From positions 186,001 through 250,000 of the forward strand of contig NZ_LQPP01000013.1 of the NCBI RefSeq assembly GCF_002102345.1: DNA of 64,000 bases, read 5' to 3'. The notes beneath the pieces were generated by a model. The model searched no databases. It was not told where the DNA came from and saw only the letters and a list, made by a program, of their open reading frames with translations. This DNA is from Mycolicibacterium peregrinum (GTDB taxonomy: Bacteria > Actinomycetota > Actinomycetes > Mycobacteriales > Mycobacteriaceae). Position numbers and translations under genes: made by a program. Shown in pieces: positions 51,717 through 61,884 of the stretch. The number at the start of each line of letters is the position of its first letter. Position 1 is the stretch's first letter.

Positions 51717-52529
51717 TCAGGGCTGGGTGCCCGAGGAACGTACGCCCAACAGCACGTCCTCCCAGGCCGGAACCGTCGCACGGGCCTTGCGGCTGCGCTT
51801 GGGTGCCGGGGGAGCGGGCGCGGGCATCGGTTCGGCCGGCCTGCTGAACTGCTCGGGTGCTGCCGCCGGGACGTCATGGGCCTCTTCGGCCTCGTGATTG
51901 TCGAACAGATGCGGGACCGCAGCGACCGGGCGCAGCGGCCTGCCGAAATCGGGGTTGATCAGCTGGCGGGCCGCGTCGTCCGACGCCGAGACGGTGCCGC
52001 CGTGGGCCCCGGGCGAGTAGCGGAAATGTGCCACGTTGTCCGACCGGCCGGCCTTCCAAGCCAGCTGCACGGTCCAGCGGCTGTCCTCGTTGCGCCAGGC
52101 GTCCCAGGCGATCGAATCGGGATCGAGGCCCCGCGCCACGATGGCCTGCGTCACGGTTTCGAGCAGCGTCAGCACCGCCGGCCCGTCGGCCAGTACCGGA
52201 TGCGCTGCGGTGGCCAACTCGGCCGCTCGTGCCCGCTCCAGCAATACGGGATGGGCAAATCGCTCGACCCGTTCGATGGGCACCCCGGCTGCTGCGGCCA
52301 ACTGCTCGACCGACGCGCCGGCGCGAATCTTTGCCTGAATCTCCTTGGGTCGCAGCACGTTCTGCACCTCTACATCGATCTCGGGCTGATTCGAGGCGAC
52401 CTTGTCGCCGCGGATCGCGGCGCGTAACCGGTCGTCGACACGCAAGCTGAACGTCTCTTTGGAGTCGTCGTCTTCGCAGATGATGCGTCTGCCGTCTACG
52501 TTCAATCCAACGACTCTGAGTTCTCGCAT
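51717..52529 (-). CDS. sepH: Cell-division regulator SepH (DUF3071)
   Basis: The 270-residue protein has the SepH/DUF3071 N-terminus (RELRVVGLNVDGRRIICEDDDSKETFSLRVDDRLRAAIRGD), an HTH-like segment (LRPKEIQAKIRAGASVEQLAAAAGVPIERVERFA), and a Pro/Ala-rich tail ending RATVPAWEDVLLGVR. SepH binds FtsZ and promotes Z-ring formation in actinobacteria; that is family knowledge. It corresponds to Rv0883c. The full length and both key regions are present. Confidence 0.93.
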   Translation of the reverse strand: MRELRVVGLNVDGRRIICEDDDSKETFSLRVDDRLRAAIRGDKVASNQPEIDVEVQNVLRPKEIQAKIRAGASVEQLAAAAGVPIERVERFAHPVLLERARAAELATAAHPVLADGPAVLTLLETVTQAIVARGLDPDSIAWDAWRNEDSRWTVQLAWKAGRSDNVAHFRYSPGAHGGTVSASDDAARQLINPDFGRPLRPVAAVPHLFDNHEAEEAHDVPAAAPEQFSRPAEPMPAPAPPAPKRSRKARATVPAWEDVLLGVRSSGTQP

Positions 52530-52621
52530 ACCGACCTGACCTCCTGCGCGAACCCTACTGCGTTATCAGCCCGTTACCGGGCTGACACGCTGGCGGAGGG
52601 CTACCGGGATCGAAGGATTGC

Positions 52622-53737
<1,116 letters not shown>

Positions 53738-53750
53738 CTAAAGTCGGCCG

Positions 53751-54515
53751 CTACCGCGTCAAAATTCGGGCGCCGCCGGTGGTGACGGCCACAGTGTGTT
53801 CGCTGTGCGCGGCGCGGGCTCCGGTGGCGCTGCGCAGCGTCCACCCGTCGGGGTCGTGGACGTAGCCCGTGGTGCCGTCGGCGATCAGCATCGGCTCGAT
53901 CGCGATCACCAGGCCAGGCTGCAATGTCATGCCTTCCCCGGGCCGTCCCGAGTTGGGGACGTGCGGCGCTTCGTGCATGGTGCGCCCGATCCCGTGGCCG
54001 CCGTGGTTGGCCAGCAGTCCGTAGCCGGCCTCGCGGGCCACCGACGCGATGGCGTGTCCGACGTCACCGAGGGTGTTGCCGGGCCGTACCGCGGCGATCC
54101 CGGCGGCCAGGGCCGCGTCCGTCGCCTCGATCAGCGCGGTGTCGGCCGCTGCTGCGGTGCCCACGACGAAGCTGCGGGCGGAATCTCCGCACCAGCCGTT
54201 CAGGATTGCTCCGAAGTCCACCGACACCAGGTCGCCGTCGGCCAGGACGGTGCCGTCGGGGATGCCGTGCACGACCGCGTCGTTGACGCTCACGCACAGC
54301 ACCGCCGGGAAGGGTTTGGGCGCCCACCGCGGGTGGTAGTTCAGGAACGGCGAGGAGGCGTGGTGCGTGGCGAGGATTTCGGCGGCGATCCGGTCCAGAT
54401 CGGCTGTCGTATGGCCTGGAGCGGCTTGACTGGCAATTGTTTGCAGTGTGTCGGCCACCACAGCTCCGGCGGCTGCCATCGCCTCTACCTGGCCTTCGGT
54501 CTTCAGATCGACCAC
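53751..54515 (-). CDS. Type I methionine aminopeptidase, additional copy
   Basis: The 254-residue metallo-aminopeptidase has the five-ligand set of the family: VSVDFGAILNGWCGDSARSF (Asp pair), NHGGHGIGRTMHEAPHV (His), VIAIEPMLIADG (Glu) and AAHSEHTVAVT (Glu). It removes initiator methionine co-translationally. GTG 54515 (VVDLKTEGQVEAM) is preferred over TTG 54539. The gene lies between serC and the diiron-protein gene, an insertion relative to M. tuberculosis, so it is likely an accessory MetAP rather than the housekeeping one. Confidence 0.9.
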   Translation of the reverse strand: MVDLKTEGQVEAMAAAGAVVADTLQTIASQAAPGHTTADLDRIAAEILATHHASSPFLNYHPRWAPKPFPAVLCVSVNDAVVHGIPDGTVLADGDLVSVDFGAILNGWCGDSARSFVVGTAAAADTALIEATDAALAAGIAAVRPGNTLGDVGHAIASVAREAGYGLLANHGGHGIGRTMHEAPHVPNSGRPGEGMTLQPGLVIAIEPMLIADGTTGYVHDPDGWTLRSATGARAAHSEHTVAVTTGGARILTR

Positions 54516-54637
54516 GTGCGGCCACCCATCGGCAAACAATTCAAATCAGGCATGGACTTTTACTCGATACCTGCGGTACCGTTTGTACAACAGGTGGGTA
54601 GATGTAAACCTCAGACAAGTATAGAGAGGTCTGCAAC

Positions 54638-55654
54638 ATGGCTCGGACCAAGATGGTCAGGCGCTGGCGCAAGAACATGGACGTCAGCGACGACATTCAG
54701 TACACCGACATGCTCGCGACACTGTCCGAGGGCTCGGTGCGACGCAATTTCAACCCGTACAAGGACATCGACTGGGATTCTCCGGAATTTGCCGTAATCC
54801 CCAACGATCCGCGCTGGATCCTGCCCGGGACCGACCCGATGGGCGGTCACCCGTGGTACCAGGCGCAGCCGGTCGAACGGCAGATCGAGATCGGCATGTG
54901 GCGCCAGGCCAACGTCGCCAAGGTCGGCCTGCACTTCGAGAACATCCTGATCCGCGGCCTGATGGAGTACTCGTTCTGGGTGCCCAACGGCTCGCCGGAA
55001 TACCGGTACTGCCTGCACGAATCGGTTGAGGAGTGCAACCACACCCTGATGTTCCAGGAGATGGTCAACCGCATCGGCATGGACGTGCCGGGCATGCCGC
55101 GGCTGCTCAAGTGGCTGCAGCCGCTGATCCCGCTGGCCGCCGGCCCGCTTCCCATCCCGTTCTTCTTCGGCGTGCTCGCCGGCGAGGAGCCCATCGACCA
55201 CACGCAGAAGAACGTGCTGCGCGAGGGCAAGGCCCTGCACCCGATCATGGAGCGGGTGATGGCGATCCACGTCGCCGAAGAAGCCCGGCACATCTCGTTC
55301 GCGCACCAGTACCTGCACAAGCGGGTGCCGAACCTGCGCCGTCGTCAGCGCTGGATCCTGTCGCTGTTCGTGCCGCTGACCATGCGCATCCTGTGCTCGG
55401 CGATCATCGTGCCGCCGCGCGCGTTCTGGAAGGAATTCGACATCCCGCGCTCGGTGCGCAAGGAGTTGTTCTTCCGTTCGCCGGAGTCGCGCAAGATGCT
55501 GCGGGACATGTTCGGCGATGTCCGCATGCTGTGCCACGACACCGGCCTGATGAACCCGATCGCCAAGCTGATGTGGCGGATCTGCAAGATCGACGGGGCG
55601 CCGAGCCGCTACCGTAGCGAGCCACAGCGCGAGCACCTGGTCTCGGTCGCCTGA
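54638..55654 (+). CDS. AurF-like diiron oxygenase (Rv0885-like)
   Basis: The 338-residue protein carries the ferritin-like carboxylate/histidine pattern of p-aminobenzoate N-oxygenase-type enzymes: FENILIRGLMEYSF, ESVEECNHTLMFQ and HVAEEARHISFAHQYL (E-x-x-H pairs). The substrate in mycobacteria is not known. GAGAGG lies eight bases before the ATG and TATAGA at about 54618-54623 may be the -10. It is followed 38 bp later by fprB, the NADPH-ferredoxin oxidoreductase that could supply electrons. Confidence 0.88.
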   Translation: MARTKMVRRWRKNMDVSDDIQYTDMLATLSEGSVRRNFNPYKDIDWDSPEFAVIPNDPRWILPGTDPMGGHPWYQAQPVERQIEIGMWRQANVAKVGLHFENILIRGLMEYSFWVPNGSPEYRYCLHESVEECNHTLMFQEMVNRIGMDVPGMPRLLKWLQPLIPLAAGPLPIPFFFGVLAGEEPIDHTQKNVLREGKALHPIMERVMAIHVAEEARHISFAHQYLHKRVPNLRRRQRWILSLFVPLTMRILCSAIIVPPRAFWKEFDIPRSVRKELFFRSPESRKMLRDMFGDVRMLCHDTGLMNPIAKLMWRICKIDGAPSRYRSEPQREHLVSVA

Positions 55655-55692
55655 AGCTTGTCCGGAAAGCGCAAGGTCTGCAGAGGTTCTAG

Positions 55693-57357
55693 ATGCCCCA
55701 CGTGATCACCCAGTCGTGTTGTAGCGACGGGTCCTGTGTCTACGCGTGCCCGGTGAACTGCATCCATCCCTCACCGGATGAGCCGGGCTTCGCGACGGCC
55801 GAGATGCTCTACATCGACCCCGAGGCCTGTGTGGACTGCGGCGCGTGCGTGAGCGCCTGCCCGGTCGGCGCCATCGCGGCCGATACCAAGCTGACGGACA
55901 AGCAGCTGCCGTTCATCGAGTTGAACGCCGCCTTCTACCCGAAGCGGGAAGGCAAGCTGCCGCCGACGTCGAAGCTGGCGCCGGTGATCGCGGCACCGCA
56001 TGTGGCGGCGCGGCCCGGTGGTCCGTTGACGGTGGCCATCGTGGGCTCCGGCCCGGCCGCCATGTACGCGGCCGACGAACTGCTGACACAGCGCGGCGTG
56101 CGCGTCAATGTGTTCGAGAAGCTGCCGACGCCCTACGGGCTGGTGCGCGCCGGTGTGGCACCGGACCATCAGAGCACAAAGCGGGTGACGACGTTGTTCG
56201 ACACCATCGGCAGGCAGCCCGGTTTCCGGTTCTACCTCAACGTCGAGGTGGGTAAGCACCTGTCGCATGCCGACCTGCTGGAGCACCATCACGCCGTGCT
56301 GTACGCGGTGGGTGCGCCAAACGACCGCCGGCTCGAGATCGACGGCATGAACCTGCCCGGCACGGGTACCGCCACCGAGATGGTCGCCTGGATCAACGGG
56401 CACCCGGAGTTCACCGATCTGCCGGTGGACCTGAGTCACGAGCGGGTGGTCATCGTCGGCAACGGGAACGTCGCATTCGACGTCGCCCGGGTGCTCACCA
56501 CCGATCCGGATGTGTTGGCCCGCACCGACATCTCCGATCACGCATTGGCGGCCCTGCGGTCGTCCCGGGTACAGGAAGTAGTGGTCGCGGCCCGCCGCGG
56601 CCCCGCCGAATCTGCCTTCACGCTGCCCGAGCTGATCGGCCTGACCGCGACCTGTGACGTCGTGCTCGACGAGACCGATCACCAGCTGGTGGTCGCAGAC
56701 CTGGCCCGCGAGACCGATGCGCTGACCCGCAACAAGCTGGAGATCCTGACCAAGCTGGGTGATGCATCCGCGCCGCTGACCCGGCCGCGGATCCGGTTGG
56801 CCTACCGCCTCACCCCGCAGCGGGTGCTCGGCGAGGACTGGGTCGCCGGCATCGAATTCGGTGTCACCGGAACCGATCAGGTTCGTGAGCTGGAGGCCGG
56901 CCTGGTGTTGACCTCGATCGGCTACCGCGGCAAGGCAATTGCCGACCTGCCGTTCGACGACGATGCCGCCGTGGTGCCCAACGACGCCGGACGCGTGCGT
57001 GGTGCGTCAGGCGCCTACGTCGCCGGCTGGATCAAGCGCGGGCCCACCGGCTTCATCGGTACGAACAAGTCGTGCGCGGCGCAGACCGTGCACCAGCTGG
57101 TCGACGATTACAACGCGGGTGCGCTGACCGATCCGGTGCACAAGGCGGCCGCTCTGGAGAAGCTGGTGCGTACTCGCCAGCCGGCCATAGTCGACGCCGC
57201 GGGCTGGCGAGCGATCGACGCCGCCGAGATCGCCCGCGGTGGCGAGGACCGTCCCCGGGACAAGTTCACGTCGGTCGATGAGATGGTCGCGGTCGCCGCG
57301 ACGGCACCGAAACCGACTGTGCGCCAGCGACTCACCGCGAGCCTGCAGGCACTCTGA
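55693..57357 (+). CDS. fprB: Ferredoxin-NADP reductase FprB (ferredoxin domain fused to reductase)
   Basis: The 554-residue product has an N-terminal 7Fe/8Fe ferredoxin module (CCSDGSCVYACPVNC and CVDCGACVSACP) followed by a glutathione-reductase-like flavoprotein: FAD loop VAIVGSGPAAMYAADELL, RAGVAPDHQSTKRV, NADPH loop VVIVGNGNVAFDVARVL and AGWIKRGPTGFIGTNK. It corresponds to Rv0886 and passes electrons from NADPH to ferredoxins or P450 systems. It is complete and in one operon with the diiron oxygenase gene. Confidence 0.94.
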   Translation: MPHVITQSCCSDGSCVYACPVNCIHPSPDEPGFATAEMLYIDPEACVDCGACVSACPVGAIAADTKLTDKQLPFIELNAAFYPKREGKLPPTSKLAPVIAAPHVAARPGGPLTVAIVGSGPAAMYAADELLTQRGVRVNVFEKLPTPYGLVRAGVAPDHQSTKRVTTLFDTIGRQPGFRFYLNVEVGKHLSHADLLEHHHAVLYAVGAPNDRRLEIDGMNLPGTGTATEMVAWINGHPEFTDLPVDLSHERVVIVGNGNVAFDVARVLTTDPDVLARTDISDHALAALRSSRVQEVVVAARRGPAESAFTLPELIGLTATCDVVLDETDHQLVVADLARETDALTRNKLEILTKLGDASAPLTRPRIRLAYRLTPQRVLGEDWVAGIEFGVTGTDQVRELEAGLVLTSIGYRGKAIADLPFDDDAAVVPNDAGRVRGASGAYVAGWIKRGPTGFIGTNKSCAAQTVHQLVDDYNAGALTDPVHKAAALEKLVRTRQPAIVDAAGWRAIDAAEIARGGEDRPRDKFTSVDEMVAVAATAPKPTVRQRLTASLQAL

Positions 57358-57380
57358 GTTGCCCGGGGCTCGGCTCGGGG

Positions 57381-58469
57381 TTACTCGAAGCCGGGCCCGT
57401 GCAACGGCTCCCCGAAGTGCATCGAGAGATTCAGCAGCGGGTCGACAGTGCGTAGCGCCAACCCGACACGGTCGGCCGGCGAGCCCGTCAGCAGCACCCA
57501 GGAGTGCCCGGCCGCGGTCAGTGCGTCGGCGAACCAGCCGGTCATCGCTGCCCGCATGTTCAGGTCTCCCTCCCGCATGCCGTCGTCGTGCCACGGCACG
57601 TCCGTGTGGTCGGTGAGCAGATACACCGCACGGCGCGGCACCCGGGTCCAAAGCTGGCCGCTGCGTGCGGCCGTGCCGAGATAGCGGCGTTCCCACACCG
57701 CGGTGGCGAACGCATCGGTGTCACATATCAAGATCGGTGAGCCGTCGCGAGCGGCGGCCTCTTCCCTGCGGTTCTGCTCGGCCCCGATCTCATCGAAGTC
57801 GGCGTGATCCCAGACCAATTCGTTGATTGCTCGGTCGGGTTGGCGTTCCCAGAGCCGGGCGGTGTGCTCGCGACCGTACTCCTCGACGTTGCGCGTGGTG
57901 GCCCACACTCCGCCGCGTGCCGCATAGTGCTGCTGCAGGTGCGCGGCGACCGTCGTCGTTCCCGTCGACTCGGCACCCAGCACAACGACGCGGGTGGTCA
58001 GCCCCGCACGCGTGGCCGGGGCCAGTTCGAGCCACCGGCCCGCCAGGTCGCGGCGGACGGCCGAGGCGCTGACCGGGCTCCGGGTGATCCGCACACTCGC
58101 GGCGCCGAACCAGCGTGCCAGCTCGTCACCGTAGTCGTCGCCGCAGAACACCGCGTCGACGTCGGCCGGGCAGCCCGCCGCCCGCAACCCGGCCCGCATG
58201 GCGGCCACCTGCGCTGCCCACACGCGTTCGTCGGTGACGTCCAGCGGTGCATCGCAAGGGATTCCGGCGACGGTCACGTTTGTCTGCGCCGAGTGTGTCT
58301 CGCGGAGCCAGGCCACCCGATCGGCCAGCGGCACGGTTTCCGGTGCGGCCGCCATCACCAGCACGCTGACCCGGTCGCACCGGTCCGCGGCGATGTCGAT
58401 CGCGGCGTGGTGTCCGCGATGGGGCGGATAGAACTTGCCGATGAACAGGCCATGACCGAACTCGCTCAT
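57381..58469 (-). CDS. NadR-like NMN adenylyltransferase / ribosylnicotinamide kinase with altered P-loop
   Basis: The 362-residue bifunctional protein has an NMN-adenylyltransferase domain (GLFIGKFYPPHRGHHAAID at 8-26, and SPVSASAVRRD near 131) and a C-terminal P-loop kinase domain. The kinase Walker A reads GAESTGTTT (165-173), with Thr where Lys normally stands. DTDAFATAVW and DVPWHDDGMREGD fit NadR kinases. No N-terminal HTH is present. Its start overlaps pnuC (ATGA). It should make NMN and NAD from imported nicotinamide riboside; actinobacterial NadR proteins may naturally have this P-loop. Confidence 0.87.
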   Translation of the reverse strand: MSEFGHGLFIGKFYPPHRGHHAAIDIAADRCDRVSVLVMAAAPETVPLADRVAWLRETHSAQTNVTVAGIPCDAPLDVTDERVWAAQVAAMRAGLRAAGCPADVDAVFCGDDYGDELARWFGAASVRITRSPVSASAVRRDLAGRWLELAPATRAGLTTRVVVLGAESTGTTTVAAHLQQHYAARGGVWATTRNVEEYGREHTARLWERQPDRAINELVWDHADFDEIGAEQNRREEAAARDGSPILICDTDAFATAVWERRYLGTAARSGQLWTRVPRRAVYLLTDHTDVPWHDDGMREGDLNMRAAMTGWFADALTAAGHSWVLLTGSPADRVGLALRTVDPLLNLSMHFGEPLHGPGFE

Positions 58470-59089
58470 GGCACCCGCACCTTCCGCCAGGACTGCAGCC
58501 CCGACAGGCACAGCACCAGGAACACCGCGTAGATCGCGGCGGTCAGGTTCAGGTCCCGGCTCACGTACAGCGGGATGTAGACGCAGTCGGCGGCGATCCA
58601 GAAGTACCACGTCTGCACGTACTTCCCGTTCAGCAGCCACTGCGCCACCAGCGACAGGCTCGTGGTGAGCGCATCGAGAAACGGGGCCGCGTCGTGGGCG
58701 GCGCGCAGGACCACTGTCAGCAGAGCTGTGCCGGCCACGACAACGCCGATGCACCAACCGATTTGGTCTGGACGGGCACGGGTGACCATCAGTGGCGTAC
58801 GACCGGCGTTGCCGTACCGCCACTGCCACCACCCGGCGAAACCCAGCGCGATGTAGAGCACCTGAAGGCCGGCGTCGGCCCACAGCCGGGCCAAGGCGAA
58901 CAGCACCAGGAAGAACAGGCAGTTGGCGATTCCCACCGGGAAGTTGGCGATGTGCCTGCGCACGGTCAGCGCCACGCACAACCCGCCGGTGAGGAAGCCC
59001 AGCAGCTCGGCCCAACTGACCGCGTCGCCGCCCAGCACGAACAGCGTGGTGTTGAGCGGCTGCACGAGCTGCGCCAGCCAGTCCAGCAT
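58466..59089 (-). CDS. pnuC: PnuC-family nicotinamide riboside transporter
   Basis: The 207-residue membrane protein has about seven helices and PnuC hallmarks: AELLGFLTGGLCVALTVR, NFPVGIANCLFFLVLF, GFAGWWQWRYG, and NGKYVQTWYFWIAADCVYIPLYV. It imports nicotinamide riboside, which the coupled NadR-like kinase phosphorylates to trap it. GGGGAGAG precedes the ATG. The pair makes a complete NAD salvage unit absent at this site in M. tuberculosis. Confidence 0.93.
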   Translation of the reverse strand: MLDWLAQLVQPLNTTLFVLGGDAVSWAELLGFLTGGLCVALTVRRHIANFPVGIANCLFFLVLFALARLWADAGLQVLYIALGFAGWWQWRYGNAGRTPLMVTRARPDQIGWCIGVVVAGTALLTVVLRAAHDAAPFLDALTTSLSLVAQWLLNGKYVQTWYFWIAADCVYIPLYVSRDLNLTAAIYAVFLVLCLSGLQSWRKVRVP

Positions 59090-59121
59090 CGACTCTCCCC
59101 TCCGGTTGTTCCGCGTCGACC

Positions 59122-59673
59122 CTAACCGGGAGCGGTGAATTCGAATCTGCCTGCGGTCAGCACCGCGATCAGATCGGCGCACGCCCTGGGGTGGAACCGC
59201 GCGATGAACTCGTCCTCCTGGGCGGCCCACCGGTCCCAGTGCGGCCGGTAGGTCTCGCCATCGCGGTCCAGTGCCCGGCGCCTGCGCTCGGTGTCGTCGG
59301 CGTCAACCCAGATACCCAGGTCGGCCAGCGCCCGACCGGCCGGGGTGAGCGTCCCGATGCCCTCCACGATCAGCCGTTGCCCGGGAGTGACCTCGTGGTG
59401 GCCGCTCGGAGCGGCAGTGGCCCAATCCCATTGCCGCCAGTGCCCGTTACATCCGGCCGCCCGCGGTTCGAGGAGTGAATGCTGTACATGCTCTGCCGCC
59501 CACGCCAATCCGTCCCATCCCGGGTAGATGTCGTCAAGGCGGACCACGACGGAATCGGCCCAGCTCTCGTGCAGTTGTGCCGCCAACGTCGACTTGCCCG
59601 ACCCGGAACGGCCGTCGATCAGCACGGTCGTCGCGGCTGGGCCGAGCCGGCTCAGGATTTCATCGAGCGCCAA
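59122..59673 (-). CDS. Small P-loop kinase (uridine/adenylate-type), TTG start
   Basis: The 183-residue ATPase has Walker A LIDGRSGSGKSTLAAQL (18-34), VVVRLDDIYPGWDG (D-D acceptor site), LIVEGIGTLTP and RRRALDRDGETYRPHWDRWAAQEDEF. This is the layout of small uridine-kinase-like or AAA-type kinases. TTG start, overlapping ecfT by 14 bp. Between PnuC/NadR and a thiamine-type ECF transporter it may phosphorylate an imported vitamin precursor; the substrate cannot be read. Confidence 0.85.
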   Translation of the reverse strand: MALDEILSRLGPAATTVLIDGRSGSGKSTLAAQLHESWADSVVVRLDDIYPGWDGLAWAAEHVQHSLLEPRAAGCNGHWRQWDWATAAPSGHHEVTPGQRLIVEGIGTLTPAGRALADLGIWVDADDTERRRRALDRDGETYRPHWDRWAAQEDEFIARFHPRACADLIAVLTAGRFEFTAPG

Positions 59674-60403
59674 TGAAGTTCCAGGTTCCGGAGGAAACCG
59701 AGACGCCGATGGCGACTGCGGCGATGACGAATCCTGCTGTGATCAGGGCGAACTCGCGGGCACCGAACGGCGATGGCCGGGCCCAGATGCGGGTGGGGTA
59801 GGCGCCGAACCCGCGGGCTTCCATCGCGGTGGCCAGCTTCGACCCGCGCCGCACGGCGAACACCAGCAGGGCGAACGTCTGCCCGGCGATCCGGCGCACC
59901 CTCGCGTGGTCGGCCACCCCACGGGCTCGCCGGGCATAGCCGAGATACTGCCAGTCCTGCCCGAGCAGTCCGACCAGTCGCAGGCCGGCCAGGGCGCCGA
60001 TCACGAACCGGGCCGGCAGTCGCAGCACCTGACCCAAACCGTCTGCCAATTCCGTCGATTCGACGTCGATGAACAGAATGACCGACGGCAGCGCGATGGC
60101 CAGGACCCGGAGGAAGGTGGCCGCTGCCAGGGCGATGGATCCGTCACTGATCGTGATCAGGAAGAAGTGCCAGTACACCGTTCCGCTCACCTGCCCGTAG
60201 AGCAGGATGGTGATCGCGGTGAGAGTGGCTGCGAGTGCGACCACCGCGCCTCGGGTCAGTGCCGCCCGCAGTTTCACACCCACCACGGCGAACAGCACGA
60301 TCTCCCCGACCAGTGCGGTCAGAGCCGAAACCCAGTCGACCGACAGCACCAGGGCACCCGCGATGACCAGCGCGGTCAGTAGTCGTGCGACCGGGTTGAT
60401 CAT
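59660..60403 (-). CDS. ECF transporter transmembrane (T) component, YkoC-like
   Basis: The 247-residue integral membrane protein has about five or six helices and the coupling-helix signature RRARGVADHARVRR and ATAMEARGFGAYPTR (the Ala-Arg-Gly motif of EcfT). Overlaps the ATPase stop by 4 bp. In YkoEDC-type thiamine or hydroxymethylpyrimidine systems this is YkoC. The ATG at 60403 begins INPVARLLTALVIAG. No substrate is visible in this subunit. Confidence 0.87.
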   Translation of the reverse strand: MINPVARLLTALVIAGALVLSVDWVSALTALVGEIVLFAVVGVKLRAALTRGAVVALAATLTAITILLYGQVSGTVYWHFFLITISDGSIALAAATFLRVLAIALPSVILFIDVESTELADGLGQVLRLPARFVIGALAGLRLVGLLGQDWQYLGYARRARGVADHARVRRIAGQTFALLVFAVRRGSKLATAMEARGFGAYPTRIWARPSPFGAREFALITAGFVIAAVAIGVSVSSGTWNFIGAR

Positions 60404-61884
60404 GGGTGTGGCTCCGCGGTGGGCTCCCAGTCGGGCAGCACGATCCGGGCGTCGGCGAGCACGTCGGCAAAATCGAGATCGTGGGTTGCGGCGACGACCG
60501 CCGTACCGCCGTCGGCGATTTCGGCCAGCAACCGGGTCAACTCCTCCCACGTGCGGCGGTCCTGGCCGAAGGTCGGCTCGTCGAGGATGATCACCTTGGG
60601 CGCGGTCGCCAGCATGGTCGCCACCGACAGGCGTCGCTTCTCGCCACCCGACAGCGTGTAGGGGTTCACCGCGGCCAGGTGTGTCAGATGCAGGCGTTCG
60701 AGGAGTTCGTCGGTGCGGGCGGTGATCTCGGCGGTGGGGAGTCTGATGGCCTTTGGGCCCAACGAGAGTTCGTCGCGCACCGTGGCGGTGAGGAACTGAT
60801 GCTCAGGATCCTGGAACACGCTGCCGATCCGGGTGAGCAGTTCTTTCGACCGCCATTTGACGGGCTTGCGGCGGGACGGGGAAGGGGCGAAGTCGGGGTG
60901 TGCCTCGAGACGTCCGGCGGGCACGGGTAACAGGCCGCCGAGAGTGAGCGCCAGCGTGGACTTGCCCGCCCCGTTCGGACCGGTTATCACCGTGGTCCGT
61001 CCGGCCTCGATCTCGAAGTTCAACCCGACGTGCATCGGCGGATCGCCCGGGTGGGCCAGTGCGAGATCCGTGGCGTGCAACAACGATTCGCGGGTTGCGG
61101 ACCGGTGGCGGGTGATCTCGGGCAGCGGAGTGTCCGGCACCCACACACCGGATCGGACCAGGTAGTCGTGATTGTGCCGGATGGTCGTATCCGGTGTCCC
61201 GTCGGCGATCACCTGACCGTCGGCGCCGAGCACGACGACGCGGTCGATGACGGGCATCCATACATCGGTGCGGTGCTCGATGACGATGAGTGTCGCGCCG
61301 GTCCGGGCGGCCGAGGCGGCAACGGCATCCCGCACTTCGAGGACACCGGCGGGGTCGAGATTCGCCGTCGGTTCGTCGAGCAGGATGAGCCCGGGATCCA
61401 TCGCGATCACACCGGCCAGTGCAAGCCGCTGTTTCTGTCCGCCGGACAGTTCCGAGGTGGATTGGGACAGAGCCAGTTTCAGGCCGACGGCGTCGAGGGC
61501 CGTTTGGACCCGGGGCCAGATCTGTTCGCGCGCTACGCCGAGATTCTCCATGCCGAAGGCCACGTCGTCACCGACACGGGACAGGATCACCTGGGCGTCG
61601 GGATCCTGCAGCACCATCCCGATCCGGTGACGCTGTTCGCTCGGCGCGGCGCCGTCGACCCGCAGCGTGCCCGCCTGCCTGCCTTCCTCGGCACCGCCGA
61701 GTAATCCCGCAATGCCATGCAGCAGGGTTGATTTCCCGGCACCGGACGGTCCCAGCAGCAACACCCGCTCGCCGGGCTCGATCCGCAGATCGAGATCCCG
61801 CACGGCCCAGGCGGCGCGTCCGGCATGGCACCAACCCCAGGTGTGCGCCGTGACGGAGGCACCGGCGCCGTGCGGTGAGCTCAT
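60400..61884 (-). CDS. Fused double ATPase of ECF transporter, YkoD-like
   Basis: The 494-residue protein fuses two ABC ATPases: domain 1 has LLLGPSGAGKSTLLHG, SELSGGQKQRLALAGVI and LILLDEPTANLD; domain 2 has VITGPNGAGKSTLALTLGG, YTLSGGEKRRLSVATMLA and VIILDEPTFGQD. Both Walker motifs are complete. One chain carrying both EcfA domains is the YkoD form found in YkoEDC thiamine-precursor transporters. It overlaps ykoE and ykoC by 4 bp each, giving a tight three-gene unit. Confidence 0.93.
   Translation of the reverse strand: MSSPHGAGASVTAHTWGWCHAGRAAWAVRDLDLRIEPGERVLLLGPSGAGKSTLLHGIAGLLGGAEEGRQAGTLRVDGAAPSEQRHRIGMVLQDPDAQVILSRVGDDVAFGMENLGVAREQIWPRVQTALDAVGLKLALSQSTSELSGGQKQRLALAGVIAMDPGLILLDEPTANLDPAGVLEVRDAVAASAARTGATLIVIEHRTDVWMPVIDRVVVLGADGQVIADGTPDTTIRHNHDYLVRSGVWVPDTPLPEITRHRSATRESLLHATDLALAHPGDPPMHVGLNFEIEAGRTTVITGPNGAGKSTLALTLGGLLPVPAGRLEAHPDFAPSPSRRKPVKWRSKELLTRIGSVFQDPEHQFLTATVRDELSLGPKAIRLPTAEITARTDELLERLHLTHLAAVNPYTLSGGEKRRLSVATMLATAPKVIILDEPTFGQDRRTWEELTRLLAEIADGGTAVVAATHDLDFADVLADARIVLPDWEPTAEPHP

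Noticed and set aside
57358-57380. CCGGGG-rich hairpin between fprB and the NadR-like gene
   Set aside because: Base pairing is poor and interrupted; not a convincing terminator.
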